A stretch of 64,000 nt of DNA from Hygrocybe punicea (GCA_963556145.1 OY744463.1:8060001-8124000); one strand, 5' to 3'; numbered from the stretch's first letter, positions 10,639-20,661 are shown. Made by a program: numbers and translations. The notes: a model not told the origin generated them from the sequence alone.

Positions 10639-12031
10639 TTATTCCCTTCTCCCTTCGTCGAGTTTGGTGTCGATTAGGTCGAGTTGACCCAGGATATGGG
10701 CCTGGTTCACGCGTAGTCGATTTAGCTCCTTCGTCCAACAGGTTAGCTTGGTGTGGACCTCCGTGACGTATTCAGAAAGGCCGTCTGCAATCGTCGATAT
10801 CTCCCTCTGCGTTTCCATCGCCATTTTGCGCATTGCCCAGACGTGGTCGTTGATTCTGGCTCCAATCCGCGGGTGCTTGAACGGATTCCCTCGTTTCCCT
10901 TCGTCCCGCTCCGATTCCATATCCGGTTCGACGTTGGTCAACGTCCGCTTACTTGTCGACGCCTCTCCGGTCCGCAACCTAGGCTTCTTCACGGGCTTTG
11001 GTGTTTTCTTCACGACGATTTTCCTCTTCAGACTACCCGCATTCGCCTTCCCTTTCCGTTCCGCTTTCCCAGTTCCGGTGGCCGGTCCCTTCGTCGACAG
11101 TCCGCAACGTCATTTAAGCCTTTTGCAACAGTCGCACGCGTACCCTTCAATTCCGCGACAAACTGCATTGGCGGTCACGCACGCATCGCATTGCCGGATC
11201 CGGAACGACTGCATATACTACGGATTAGTTAGGCACAACGAATATACGAGTCCGCGAGATATCACTTACCCCCAGGATCTTTCCCTTCGGTTCCGCGTCC
11301 TCGTTCCCGCTCGCATTTGAGAAATCGTTGCCGCTGTTGTAGTCCCCGTGAACAGTTTCATCATCCCGGGTGACCCTCTTATCCCGGTTGAGCTTTTTGT
11401 TTTTGATCGCGTTAAGTGCTGGGAGTCTTTCGTATTTTCGAAGTTGCTGATCAGACCAGGTGCCCTCCTTGTCCTCCTTCCGTGATTGCTGGTTTGTGCG
11501 GTCTCCTCCCAGTCCCTTTCCGCGGCTGCTTCAGCCTCCCTTTTCACTGCCTCTGCCGCCTTCGCCCTTTCCGCCCGCTCAATCTTCTCCGCCTCCTTGA
11601 CCCGTTGTTTCCTCGCTTCCTCCTCCTTTTCCTCCTGCAACCATAACGCTTCCCGACGCCTCGCCTCTTTCCGTTCCCGTTCGTAGTCCTCCCAGCTCCG
11701 CAACCACTCCTCGACCTCCACTACCATCTCTCTGCCCATTGAGAAATCCCTCGGTTCCGTCACATCGATTCTGTTGTCCCGGATTTCCGTCAAGATTCCT
11801 CTGTAGTTCCACTGCCGGGTATCGTTAGTCCATGCCGTTTATGGGAATGGGATCTCTTACCATGGCCCGTCGTCGTCTCACCACCCATTGCCGTGCTTCG
11901 TTCTCGAATCCATCGTGTACAATATCGATTCCGGCCACATCGACTTCTAGTAACTCGGCTACGGGGCTCTCGAAATCTTGCCACGTTTCCGCATCGAGAG
12001 TATTGAGGAAATAGTCGTATTCCGTCGACAT
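10639..12031 (-). pseudogene. antisense spliced gene of element B: coiled coil plus Zn2Cys6-like cluster
   Basis: Exon 1 is 12031-11861 (57 codons, ends RRRRAM). Intron 1 is 11860-11812 (49 nt, GTAAGA...CTAAC...CAG). Exon 2 is 11811-11270 (WNYRGILTEI..., then a Glu/Arg/Lys/Ala-rich probable coiled coil). Intron 2 is 11269-11209 (61 nt, GTAAGT...CTAAC...GCAG). Exon 3 starts at 11208. Exon 3 spells C-x2-C-x6-C-x7-C-x2-C-x6-C, the Zn(II)2Cys6 spacing, but the residue before the last Cys is an in-frame TGA (11112-11110), shared with element A. Exon 2 also has a 1-nt deletion near 11477 relative to A. The tail (QREISTIADGL...WTKELNRLRVNQAH) is helix-rich. Function unknown; a DNA-binding regulator or nucleic-acid chaperone is possible. 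Confidence 0.68.
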
Positions 12032-12320
12032 CTGGTGTTGGGTTAGTTGGGCTTGTTGAAGATGTTGTCGAGATTGTTGAAAGTCGCGTTGAAAAGTTTT
12101 CTTGTTTGTATTTGTTGCCCCGTCACGTGAGCTTTATTTCCCTGTCCAGCCGTTTTGCCCCACCCTCTTTTAGTAGCTCCGGACCACTGCTTCCCGACGC
12201 TTCGATACCCACCGGCGTCGACTCCGCTCACGTTGTACTCCCGTTTCCATCCGTTTTCGACATCGCCTGTGCTCATTTATTCCCATGACCCCGGTATCTT
12301 TGTTATTTTGTATGGATCGA

Positions 12321-12353
12321 CCAGGGATGGTCTCTATCTGAGTCCTGACCAGA
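12321..12353 (+). promoter_or_regulatory. conserved 3'-boundary motif of element B
   Basis: It is the same 3'-boundary string as at 8081-8114, ending GACCAGA immediately before the 3' LTR. The extra A explains the A left between B and A's 3' LTR at 12956. Confidence 0.45.
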
Positions 12354-12951
12354 TGTAGAGGCTCCAGGCCATCTGGACCCGAATCCTCTTCATATCCCAC
12401 TTCGTCCCCGTCCATTCCCATTCACGTATCGTCGATTCCGCCCGATTCCGGTTCTCTCCGTCGATTCCACTCTGGATTCCGCCTCCGGAATCGTTCCTAC
12501 TCAAGATGTGATGTCTCTAACGACCCGGAATCAGTACGTATATAGTTACATATGATATATCTTCGTTTCCCGTTACTTAGTACATAGCACCATTCCTCCT
12601 ATACTCCGCTCCACTCCTCTACCATCAGTTACAGCCTTCGGTTGTAGTACATAGTTACTACAGCACAGGATCCCTCCCAGTAGTATAAAAGATGTACCCT
12701 TATACTACAACAATAATTATATCCCACCATATCATATTGCATCCCTTCAGTTCTATTTCTTAGTCCTCGCTTCGTATCATCTTCATATTAGTATTCATAC
12801 TCCACTCCCTTCACTTCCCCTCTGATCTGGAACCCTGGATTCGGGTTGGATTGACTAGACTACATAGACACTAAACTCCTCTGATCACTTCTTAGCTGAT
12901 CACCACTTTCGTAGATTCCCATTCGGGTCTACAACCGAACTCGCCGTCGCA
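12354..12951 (+). repeat. 3' LTR of element B (598 bp)
   Basis: TGTAGAGGCTCC...CGTCGCA. It pairs with 8115-8712; the differences seen are mostly CG/TG/CA transitions. Confidence 0.88.
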
Positions 12952-12956
12952 CCGGA

Positions 12957-13565
12957 TGTAGAGGCTCCGGGCTGTCTGGACCCGAATCCTCTTCATATCC
13001 CACATTGTCCCCATCCATTCCCATTCATGTATCATCGATTCCGCCCAATTCCGGTCCTCTCCGTCGATTCCACTCTGGATTCCGCCTCCAGATTCGTTCC
13101 TACACGCACTGCAATGTCCCTAACGACCTGGAATCAGTACGTATATAGTTACATATGATATATCTTCATTTCCCGTTACTTAGTACATAGCACCATTCCT
13201 CCTATTCTCCACTCCACATCTCCCCTATCAGTTACAGCCTTCGCTTGTAGTACATAGTTACTACAGCACAGGATCACTCCCAGTAGTATAAAAGATGTAC
13301 CCTTATACTATAACTATATCATATTACATCCTATCATATTACAGGTTATCACTCCCCTTCAGTTCTATTTCTTAGTCCACTATTCGTATCACCCATATTA
13401 GTCTTCATACTCCACTCCCTTCACTTCCCCTCTAATCCGGAACCCCAGATTCAGGTTGGATTGACTAGACTACATAGAAACACTTTACTCCTTTGATCTC
13501 TTTCTAGCAGATCACCCCTTCTAGTAGATTCCTATTCTGGGTCTACAACAGAACTTGCCATCACA
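12957..13565 (+). repeat. 3' LTR of element A (609 bp)
   Basis: TGTAGAGGCTCC...CATCACA. It pairs with 2578-3186 by length and shared variants (GGGCTGTCTGG, CACTATTCGTATCACCC). It is followed by the CCAC duplication and the interrupted Tnp2-type gene. Confidence 0.88.
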
Positions 13566-14299
13566 CCACATCATCTGGATTGAAGGAGTATAGGTAAAAG
13601 CATTTTGGGCAGCAGACGAAAGCCTTGGCCTTTGGTTCCAAGTCCATGATGTCAATAATGGTCCGGACATTGCTATAAATCCTGGATATGGTATTCTTGG
13701 AAGTCAGGGAAGTTGACATCTCAAAAACCAGAGTGAGAATCAACCGAAGGCTCTCCAACATGAAAGAACAGTAGTCGATCGAAACCCTGCAGAATAGGTG
13801 AAGATTTGCAACTAGGATATAACAAGCCAGGGTAATTGGCTCCAATCCCAGCTGACATTGAGCAAAATACGGGTCTTGAAGAATATGGGAGTATGAGTGC
13901 AGTAATGTCGTAAACGATTAACTCACTGGTATCCAATGCATTGACACGTGTATCTGTTGCTATCCACTGGCACTCCCATACCACCCTTTTCTTTTCATGA
14001 AGAGAATCGGTCACTTGATTCAACTGAGGAATAATGACCTTGCACAGAAGTCAAGTGTGGATGCTCCTCAAATTTTCATGAATTTTGACGAACTGCAAAT
14101 GCTTGTGGAGTGTTTGTTCTGCACCAATTACTACGGAGTTAGCGGGCACGGTGGGATCCAACTGGAGGCGTTCATCCGACAGATGAGCTGCTGGCAATTC
14201 ATTGTAATTTAGTGACAGGGGCACACTCGGAGGCAAATGAAAAATCAACGGGTTGTGACTAGACACATCAATCGCATCCAGTCTCTCCATAGACTAGTG

Positions 14300-15110
14300 G
14301 GGTGTGGGCCATTGCTTTGCATGGCAGGTTACTCATCTCTTTTTAGTAATGAGAGTATACAAATAATACAGTATTATTACCCTTCTATGATAATAAATAT
14401 TTGCGAAGTTATTGATATTTCCTTTATTATTACATACTGATGCTAGTCAGATACCATTCTGATACCATACTACAATGATATTAATTCATTATATCCTGTT
14501 CCTTCCAATTTGTCATGACCCAATATCAGATCCCAAATTGACATATTTCATATCAAGTTTGCAGTGTTCAAGTTGGCAGATATATAACTAACTACCTTAC
14601 TACTTTATTATTAGTCATAGTTACTCTGAAGATTTTACAGAATGTGTAGTAAGTATATCCAGAAATGCTAAGTATCTGAATTATTTGTCAGGTCAGGAAC
14701 AACCTCCTGTGAGTACTGTAGAAATAATCCCATGCACAATGATACCAATTGCACTGCTATTGGAATCACTTTGATAAGATTGCTGGTTTTGATGAGTACC
14801 AGAATCAACAATATGACTGGTTCAGCTTGTGTACACTGGCAATGCTGCAGATTAAATGAAGCTGGGAAATTGGTGATGCAATGTTCTTGTCAAACAGTTT
14901 GATGAGTATTGGACACCTGAACCATTTCCAGCACACATGATCAAGATAGGTGTGGCATGCATGCATGGAATTTATGGAACAGACAGTGTCTGTTGCACTG
15001 CAATGCTGCATACTATGCCTGAGTCACTGGCCCAATGATTTGCTGAAAACCATTCAGCCTATTGTACCAGTATTGAGAATGTATTAAGTATGATGTGCAT
15101 TGCAAGGTTA
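14300..15110. other. AT-rich non-coding stretch
   Basis: No convincing gene. It is AT-rich with short scattered ORFs and lies between the two recognisable Tnp2 pieces. Probably decayed intron or repeat sequence. Confidence 0.4.
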
Positions 15111-15117
15111 TATAGCA

Positions 15118-15605
15118 ATAGTACAGACCCATCCAATATACAGGTCATACTACTGTTTGTACAATGGCATTGCCCAGCATTGAAGCTGGAAGACCATATT
15201 ATACCTGGGAAGCTTGCTGAATGCATCTACATTACAGATACATCCAATATGTTGTTCATACAGATGTTTGTGCAAGTGGAATGCCCAAGATTAAGGCTGG
15301 GACACTGACCGAACACTTTACCGAACACATCAAACACATTTGGACCTGTGTGAAAAATAGTCACCGCTTGCATTATCACTAATTCTAATGCACATTGTAC
15401 ATGCATCTACATTACAGATACATCCAATACATTGTTCATACAGATGTTTTTGCAAGGGGAATGCCCAACTTAAGGCTGGGACACCTACCGAACACTCACC
15501 GAACACCTCTGGACCTGTGTGACAGGTGTATAATGAACACTGTTCGACCTTTTTTCATTATCAACAATTCTAATACACACAGTAGATATAGCTACATGAC
15601 AGTTA
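15118..15605. repeat. degenerate tandem repeat, unit about 185 bp
   Basis: Three diverged units share the order ACAGATACATCCAATA, TTCATACAGATGTTT, GGAATGCCCA, AAGGCTGGGACAC, ACCGAACAC, GGACCTGTGTGA and ATTCTAAT. Units start near 15122 (partial), 15234 and 15415. Confidence 0.7.
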
Positions 15606-16464
15606 CCACTGACATATTGTTCATTCATACATGGTGTATTGCATTACCAATGCATGTGATTATTATAAGAAACCAATTGCAATTGCAATACCAAAATGAT
15701 ATAACACTACCCATTTCCACATTGGCTGCTGTGATCCAGCTGCCTTATTGTTCTTGCTAATTGGGACAACAAATTCTCACACTCAACTCCATCCAGTCAC
15801 ACAGTTTCATAGTCATTCCCAGGGCTTCAAAATTGTTCCCACAGTTTGGAAATTTTGTTCCCACGGCTTGGCAAATTAGAGTGTGACCCTGAGTTGAAAA
15901 ATCCACCATATAGAACAATTCCCTTATAGGGACTCGTAATGCCTGAATGGCATGTAATGTTTTTTGTAATGCCACTTCCATAGAATAATTGGAGGAACTC
16001 AATGGCTTATCACATTCACCAGATGCTTTCTCCAGCTGCGGACCCATGGCTGTTGATTTCAGAATGGGTGAAGTAGATGAGGGGATCTCTGTAGGAAGAG
16101 CTGGTGATGAAGCGGTAGCATTGAATGTTGTAGTATCAGAACTGGAATCCAGCGCGGCTGATGCAAAACCAGCCAGTTTTTTCCTCCGATGGTGAGCCTT
16201 CAACTTGGCTGGCACAAGAAAGCAGCCAGTGACTGGAAGTTGCATCTGAGGATCAATACCAGGGTTATCACGACAATCCCCGCATGCGCAGAATTCTATC
16301 AAAGTAGGGAGGACTGATTGTTTGCGTTGCCCGACCAGTATACCACCTGGCTTCAAACGCGGTGCCATGATGCTGAGGTTGGACGGCTGTGCGAAGATAC
16401 TATATAGTAATATCGATGTGCATCCAGACTGTGACAGTCATGTCAGGCTAGATTCACCTGACCC

Positions 16465-17169
16465 CCACAATTTTGTTAAGCCCAATTATGGAGTACTTGT
16501 ACAAAATACAATTCATACTGTCTAACACAACCCATCCCTTCATTTCATGAGCTCTGGGAAGCAATTGTAGAAGCTCTGGATCAGAACCCACAGTTATTTG
16601 TAGGCAAATTTGCTTTCAGAGATGGCACAGTCTTATTAATAATCAGTAATTAAATAATTGATAAAGAAAAGAAATATACATTATTGCATGTGCATCTTGT
16701 TTTACTGCTGCTGTGCTTTTATTTTCTCATCCTGGACTCCTGTGCATGTACCCTAGTGGTTGAGGTCACTGCTGCTGCATTTTTCAGAGTCCTAGTTAAG
16801 TAATACATGGAAGTCTGCAAATTATCCTGGTGACTATGTCAGTTCAGACATGTCCTGCTTCCACCAACCTCACCCCAGTGCCCTAAACCACTAGGGTACA
16901 TGCACAGGATCTAGGATGAGAAAATAACAGCACAGCAGCAGTAAAACAAGATGCACATGCAATAATGTATATTTATTTTCTTTATCAATTATTTGATTAC
17001 TGATTATTAATAAGACTGTGCCATTTCTGAAAGCAAATTTGCCTACAAATAACTGTGGGTTCTGATCCAGAGCTTCTACAATTGCTTCCCAGAGCTCATA
17101 AAATGAAGGGATGGGTTGTGTTAGACAGTATGAATTGTATTTTGTACAAGTACTTGACAAAATTGTGGC
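16465..17169. repeat. large inverted repeat (foldback), arms about 290 bp
   Basis: The left arm 16465-16759 and right arm 16888-17169 are near-perfect reverse complements around a spacer of about 130 bp. Landmarks: GTACTTGTACAAAATACAAT at 16492 against ATTGTATTTTGTACAAGTAC at 17135, and CATGTACCCTAGTGG against CCACTAGGGTACATG. It lies just upstream of the Tnp2-type fragment. It could be a foldback/MITE-type element or an inverted duplication; a transcript would form a long hairpin. Confidence 0.85.
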
Positions 17170-18276
17170 TGACTTTGTTTACTAACATTTCCTTCAAACT
17201 GCTGTGGAAATAAGAGTATGGAGTTTTAATTAAAGCATGCATGTTTTGGTGTCACCTCTTAAATATTTTCACCATATTCCTCTCAAAAGTGGATTGGTGT
17301 TACGGATCGCTTCTGCAGCGGGCTCCGGCAACAATCAACTTAACAGGGGGGTGGTTTCCAGAGGAAATAACAGCAGTTTCATTGGTAGATAACACTGCTA
17401 CAAGGGGGGAGGTTCGTGGTCTAAAGTCATTGCAAGCCGTGGGGGTTACCCAAGATAAGGGGGTCTGCCCCAAGAACCAGACTAAACGTAAAGAAAGGAA
17501 AAGAAGAAAAAGTCCGAACCAACAACAAGAGCAGTAGATATAGTGAATGGTCTTGAGGGGAGGTAAATAGAAATGCAACCATGAAGCCACAACATGTCCA
17601 ACTCTACCATGTGTTCACCATGAGGCGTACATGAGGCATCCTCATGTTGATGTTCTTGCGATCCAACTGGAGGCCTGGGTGTCATTGAGGATAGAAGAGG
17701 TCCGGATGACTCAAATGATTTGTCATCGGATCATGTGACATGCAGAATTGCCAATTCAGGGTCTATACTTGCTGTAATAGGCAAGTGCGCAGTCTGGCAG
17801 GTGCAATGCACAGTCGGGTCAAAGAGGGGTATCGTCCAGTGTAGGATTGGTGAAGGGAGTGTCTTGAGGTAATGTGGGATATAGCGGCAAGGTTGGTGGT
17901 ATGAAAGAAAATAAAGGAATGTATGGAGGAAAAACCAACTAAGACAGTGGGCTAGTTGAGGTCAGACATGCAAACAGCATAAGCTGTACCGGATGACGAT
18001 GTCTGTGTCAATGACGTATCGAGGGGTGATGTCTTGCCCTATCTGGGGAACAATGCAGTCCACTTGATGTCGGTATTCGTCCAAGAAAGGGTATCATTGT
18101 AAACGAGTGTAGGAAGTATCAAGGTTATGGATGAAGAAGGATAAATGAATGTGGGTCCAGGTTTCGAGTCATGGCACAAGTGACAAGCTGTGGGAATAAG
18201 ATGTCGGGTACTGCAATGAAGCGATGTCGTGTGAACAATAAATGATAGGGGTCGGTTCACTGTATTGGGAAGTCGT

Positions 18277-18461
18277 TGTAGAGACATCTATATCTCTGGG
18301 TACGTATTCACTCATTTTACTATATTCTCTATTTGTTCTATTATTTGTATGTAGTGGCTGTTGTAAATAGTCACAAACAAGAAGAGTTTTTGGGTTTTTA
18401 CCCCAGGGACAACGATCTCGCACACCCCGAATCCGCGCCTACCCAGGCAGCGTTCACCACA
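18277..18461 (+). repeat. 5' LTR of the family-C element
   Basis: 185 bp. It contains CTATATTCTCTATTTG, a possible TATA region. Its first seven bases TGTAGAG are shared with the A/B LTRs. Confidence 0.85.
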
Positions 18462-20516
18462 TCTGGAGCCCACCGCGAGGAGTGTCAAGCTCACTTCACA
18501 TTTCCCTCTTTGACTTCGCCAATTTTGGCACCTTTCCCTCTTTCTGGCAGCAACAGCGCCCCCATAGTCAACAGCGCCCCGTATTCGTCAGCATTTCGAG
18601 CACCCCTAGTCTTCTGTCAGCTCTTAGACCCATCCCCGATGTTTTCGACACCTCAGTATACTTTCTTCGTACCAGTTGCGCCTCCTTGGCTGCAGAACAC
18701 GGCTCTTTTGCCTTTTTGTCACGGCATCACAGCCACGTCACACGGTGTTCAATACATCCCCCCCTCCGCATTTCCCATTTATTTCACTAATCCCGCCACC
18801 TCCACTCATTTCAACACATCCAATGGACCCGGTATTCAACGCCCCACAGATCCCGCTCGAAAAACCACGCCCGGAAAGCCCCAAAACGGCCGCAACGAGC
18901 CCGTCCAACAAGGAGCGCCTCACGCGCGTCCGACGCGTAACGGACGATTCGTAGATGAAGGAAGACAAACCCAATGCAACGGATGTTGCATGTACGGTCA
19001 TAGGTACGCCCCCCGTCGTTCCCGTGGTTGCCGCGCAGGTAAATGCGTCCGCGCGCGCAAATCCAACGTGAATACGCGTATTGACGCGTCTCCACCCGTT
19101 TCCGCCTCGTTTCGGCCCCCGTCTTCGCGTACGCCCTCGCAATCGTCCCCAGAGGTGTTCCAACACACGCCGCGATCGTCTGCGCCCGCGCCGTCCCCGG
19201 AAAAATGCGTCCGCGCGCGCCAACGCGACCAAAATACACGTATCGACGCGTCCCCCCTCGTTTCACACCCGAGTCGCCCCCCGTTTGCGCCTACGGACAC
19301 GCCGTCGTACCCAGAGACGAACCTTCACGCGCCCCTACCGTTTGCGCCCTCGCCAGCCTCAGGACGACCCGCCCACGCGCCCCAACGTGTCGAAAACACG
19401 CGTATCGACACAACCACCTCCGTTTCGCCCTCGTTTCGCCCGCCGTCACCGTCTACGCCCTCGCTGTCGTCCCAAGAGGCCAGCCGTGACATGCCCCCAC
19501 CGTTTGAGCCCGCGTCGTCCCCAGGAATCCGCGCTAGCGCCCCGCAGACGCCGTTTTCAACATCGGCCCCCGTTTCTGCCCCCATTCCACTCCCATTTCG
19601 CCTGCCGTCAGCGTCTACGCCCTCTCCGTCGTCCCCGGATGCAAGCCACGACGTACACCCGTCGTTTGAACGCGCACCATCCCCAGGAAAACGCCTCCGC
19701 GCGCGCCCAAGGCCGATTTCCACGCGTCCCGGCGCGTCTGCCTCCGTTTCACCCCCGTTTCGCCCCGCGTTCGCGTCCACGGCCTCGATGTCGTCCCTAG
19801 AGGCGAACTGTTACACGCCCCCGCCGTCTGACCCCGTGCCGTCGCCAGAAAAATGCGTCCGCGCGCATATCGACACATCCGCCCCCGTTCCGCTCTCGTT
19901 TCGACCCCCGGCAGCCGCGTACCACCGACAGGACCCCCATATCGCCCTCCGTGACACCGTTCAAGCCGCCCCCGCCGCGTTTGAGCCTCCAACGCCGTCC
20001 CACATCGCCCCACCATTGGCCCCTGCATTCCATCATCCAGGACCAACAACGGACCCATGGACCAGCCCCTACGCCCACGTTCACGCCCCAGAGCCTCTGT
20101 ATGGCCCCCTCCCATCCCAAACGAGTCCGCCCCCCTCCTTCTTTGATGCCCCCAACACACCATGTCACCTGCCACCCCAGTCAACCCCGCATGCCCACGA
20201 TCCACCCCACGGAGCCTCGCAGGCCCATTCAGTAGCCCATACCACGACCCCGCGCTCGACCCCGTCCTGCTACGCCCATGCACTGCCGCTCCATGACTTC
20301 ATACCCACTATACCCTTGTCATTATCCCCAGAAGCAGGCCAGGGCATGCCGCCATCATCCACATTTGCCACTGACGACATACCTGCTGCGACTTTGCTTG
20401 CGCTCGAGTCAGCATTGTTATCCCTCAAGGCCCTCAAGGTTCTGGAGCAAAAGTTGGTAAAGTTGGTGGATCGGTTGGAGAAGTTGGAAGACTTTGTGTT
20501 GGAAGATTCCTGTTGA
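18333..20516 (+). CDS. Pro/Ser-rich tandem-repeat protein of the family-C element
   Basis: An uninterrupted 727-codon frame. It is open from within the LTR, so the true start is uncertain; ATG codons lie at 18333 and near 18640. Domain order: a Ser/Pro/Phe-rich N-terminal third; a cysteine patch near residues 215-235 (CNGCCMYGH, then GCRAGKC), possibly a zinc-binding knuckle; about six diverged repeats of some 50 residues (units opening KCVRAR or NTRIDAS and continuing FRPPS..TPS.SS.E); a Pro/His-rich stretch; and a C-terminal leucine-rich helix (LLALESALLSLKALKVLEQK, then KLVDRLEKLEDF) that could oligomerise. A Gag-like packaging role is inferred only from position and the cysteine patch. 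Confidence 0.6.
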   Translation: MFYYLYVVAVVNSHKQEEFLGFYPRDNDLAHPESAPTQAAFTTSGAHREECQAHFTFPSLTSPILAPFPLSGSNSAPIVNSAPYSSAFRAPLVFCQLLDPSPMFSTPQYTFFVPVAPPWLQNTALLPFCHGITATSHGVQYIPPSAFPIYFTNPATSTHFNTSNGPGIQRPTDPARKTTPGKPQNGRNEPVQQGAPHARPTRNGRFVDEGRQTQCNGCCMYGHRYAPRRSRGCRAGKCVRARKSNVNTRIDASPPVSASFRPPSSRTPSQSSPEVFQHTPRSSAPAPSPEKCVRARQRDQNTRIDASPLVSHPSRPPFAPTDTPSYPETNLHAPLPFAPSPASGRPAHAPQRVENTRIDTTTSVSPSFRPPSPSTPSLSSQEASRDMPPPFEPASSPGIRASAPQTPFSTSAPVSAPIPLPFRLPSASTPSPSSPDASHDVHPSFERAPSPGKRLRARPRPISTRPGASASVSPPFRPAFASTASMSSLEANCYTPPPSDPVPSPEKCVRAHIDTSAPVPLSFRPPAAAYHRQDPHIALRDTVQAAPAAFEPPTPSHIAPPLAPAFHHPGPTTDPWTSPYAHVHAPEPLYGPLPSQTSPPPSFFDAPNTPCHLPPQSTPHAHDPPHGASQAHSVAHTTTPRSTPSCYAHALPLHDFIPTIPLSLSPEAGQGMPPSSTFATDDIPAATLLALESALLSLKALKVLEQKLVKLVDRLEKLEDFVLEDSC
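18462..18482 (+). promoter_or_regulatory. candidate tRNA primer-binding site of the family-C element
   Basis: TGGAGCCCACCGCGAGGA follows the LTR by 2 nt, as in elements A and B. Confidence 0.65.
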
Positions 20517-20627
20517 GTTGATTGGATTTTTGTTTTTGTTTTGTTTTGTTTGTTTTGTTTTCAGTATTGTCCCTTCCCTCCCTCCCTTTTTCTTTTTCCT
20601 ATTTCTTCCTCCCTTGCCTTATGTGAG

Positions 20628-20661
20628 ACTGGGGACAGTCTCTATTTGTGTCCCTACTGGA
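20628..20661 (+). promoter_or_regulatory. 3'-boundary motif of the family-C element, candidate hairpin
   Basis: ACTGGGGACAGTCTCTATTTGTGTCCCTACTGGA lies just before the 3' LTR. GGGAC and GTCCC can form a 5-bp stem around AGTCTCTATTTGT. The core GTCTCTAT.TG.GTCC is shared with the A and B boundaries. Confidence 0.45.

Larger units (their letters stand above)
8115..12951 (+). mobile_element. LTR element B (non-autonomous), nested in element A
   Basis: It is flanked by its own 598-bp LTRs (8115-8712 and 12354-12951), which share many variants with each other and not with A's LTRs. It lies 1 bp from A's 3' LTR. The flanks are CCAG (8111-8114) and CCGG (12952-12955), a 4-bp duplication with one transition. 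Internal architecture is as in A: gag-like ORF sense, spliced gene antisense, no pol. It lacks the hAT-like insertion and preserves both genes better. Confidence 0.82.
2578..13565 (+). mobile_element. LTR element A (non-autonomous), with nested element B and a hAT-like insertion
   Basis: It is bounded by two 609-bp LTRs (2578-3186 and 12957-13565), more like each other than like the two 598-bp LTRs of the nested element B. It is flanked by a 4-bp duplication CCAC (2574-2577 and 13566-13569) whose removal restores a reading frame in the host Tnp2-type gene. Internal order: primer-binding site, sense gag-like ORF (broken by the hAT-like element), convergent antisense spliced gene, a 3' boundary motif, then nested element B 1 bp from A's 3' LTR. 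No reverse transcriptase, integrase, protease or RNase H motif is visible, so it would depend on an autonomous partner. Confidence 0.8.
13566..16368 (-). pseudogene. Tnp2/CACTA-type transposase gene, N-terminal and conserved-core fragments
   Basis: Two separated pieces read on the minus strand. The 5' piece (16368-15757) encodes about 200 residues starting MAPRLKPGG, with CACGDC and a GCF...HHRRKK segment, the zinc-finger-like N-terminus of basidiomycete Tnp2-type proteins. The 3' piece (13845-13566) encodes VSIDYCSFMLESLR..., then PKAKAFVCCPKCFYLY, the conserved core, cut by LTR element A and resuming at 2577. About 1.9 kb between the pieces shows no credible coding and contains tandem repeats, so it is an inserted or decayed region. 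The C-terminal catalytic half is not in the window. Family assignment is from memory of conserved motifs. Confidence 0.6.

Noticed and set aside
2578..13565. Interpretation of the four LTRs as a simple tandem array from unequal recombination
   Set aside because: LTR lengths and variants pair 1 with 4 and 2 with 3, and flanking duplications fit nesting.
18676..20283. Additional long ORFs overlapping the family-C protein on both strands
   Set aside because: High GC and CpG content leaves alternative frames open; only the 727-codon frame shows the repeats and cysteine patch conserved in the decayed copy.
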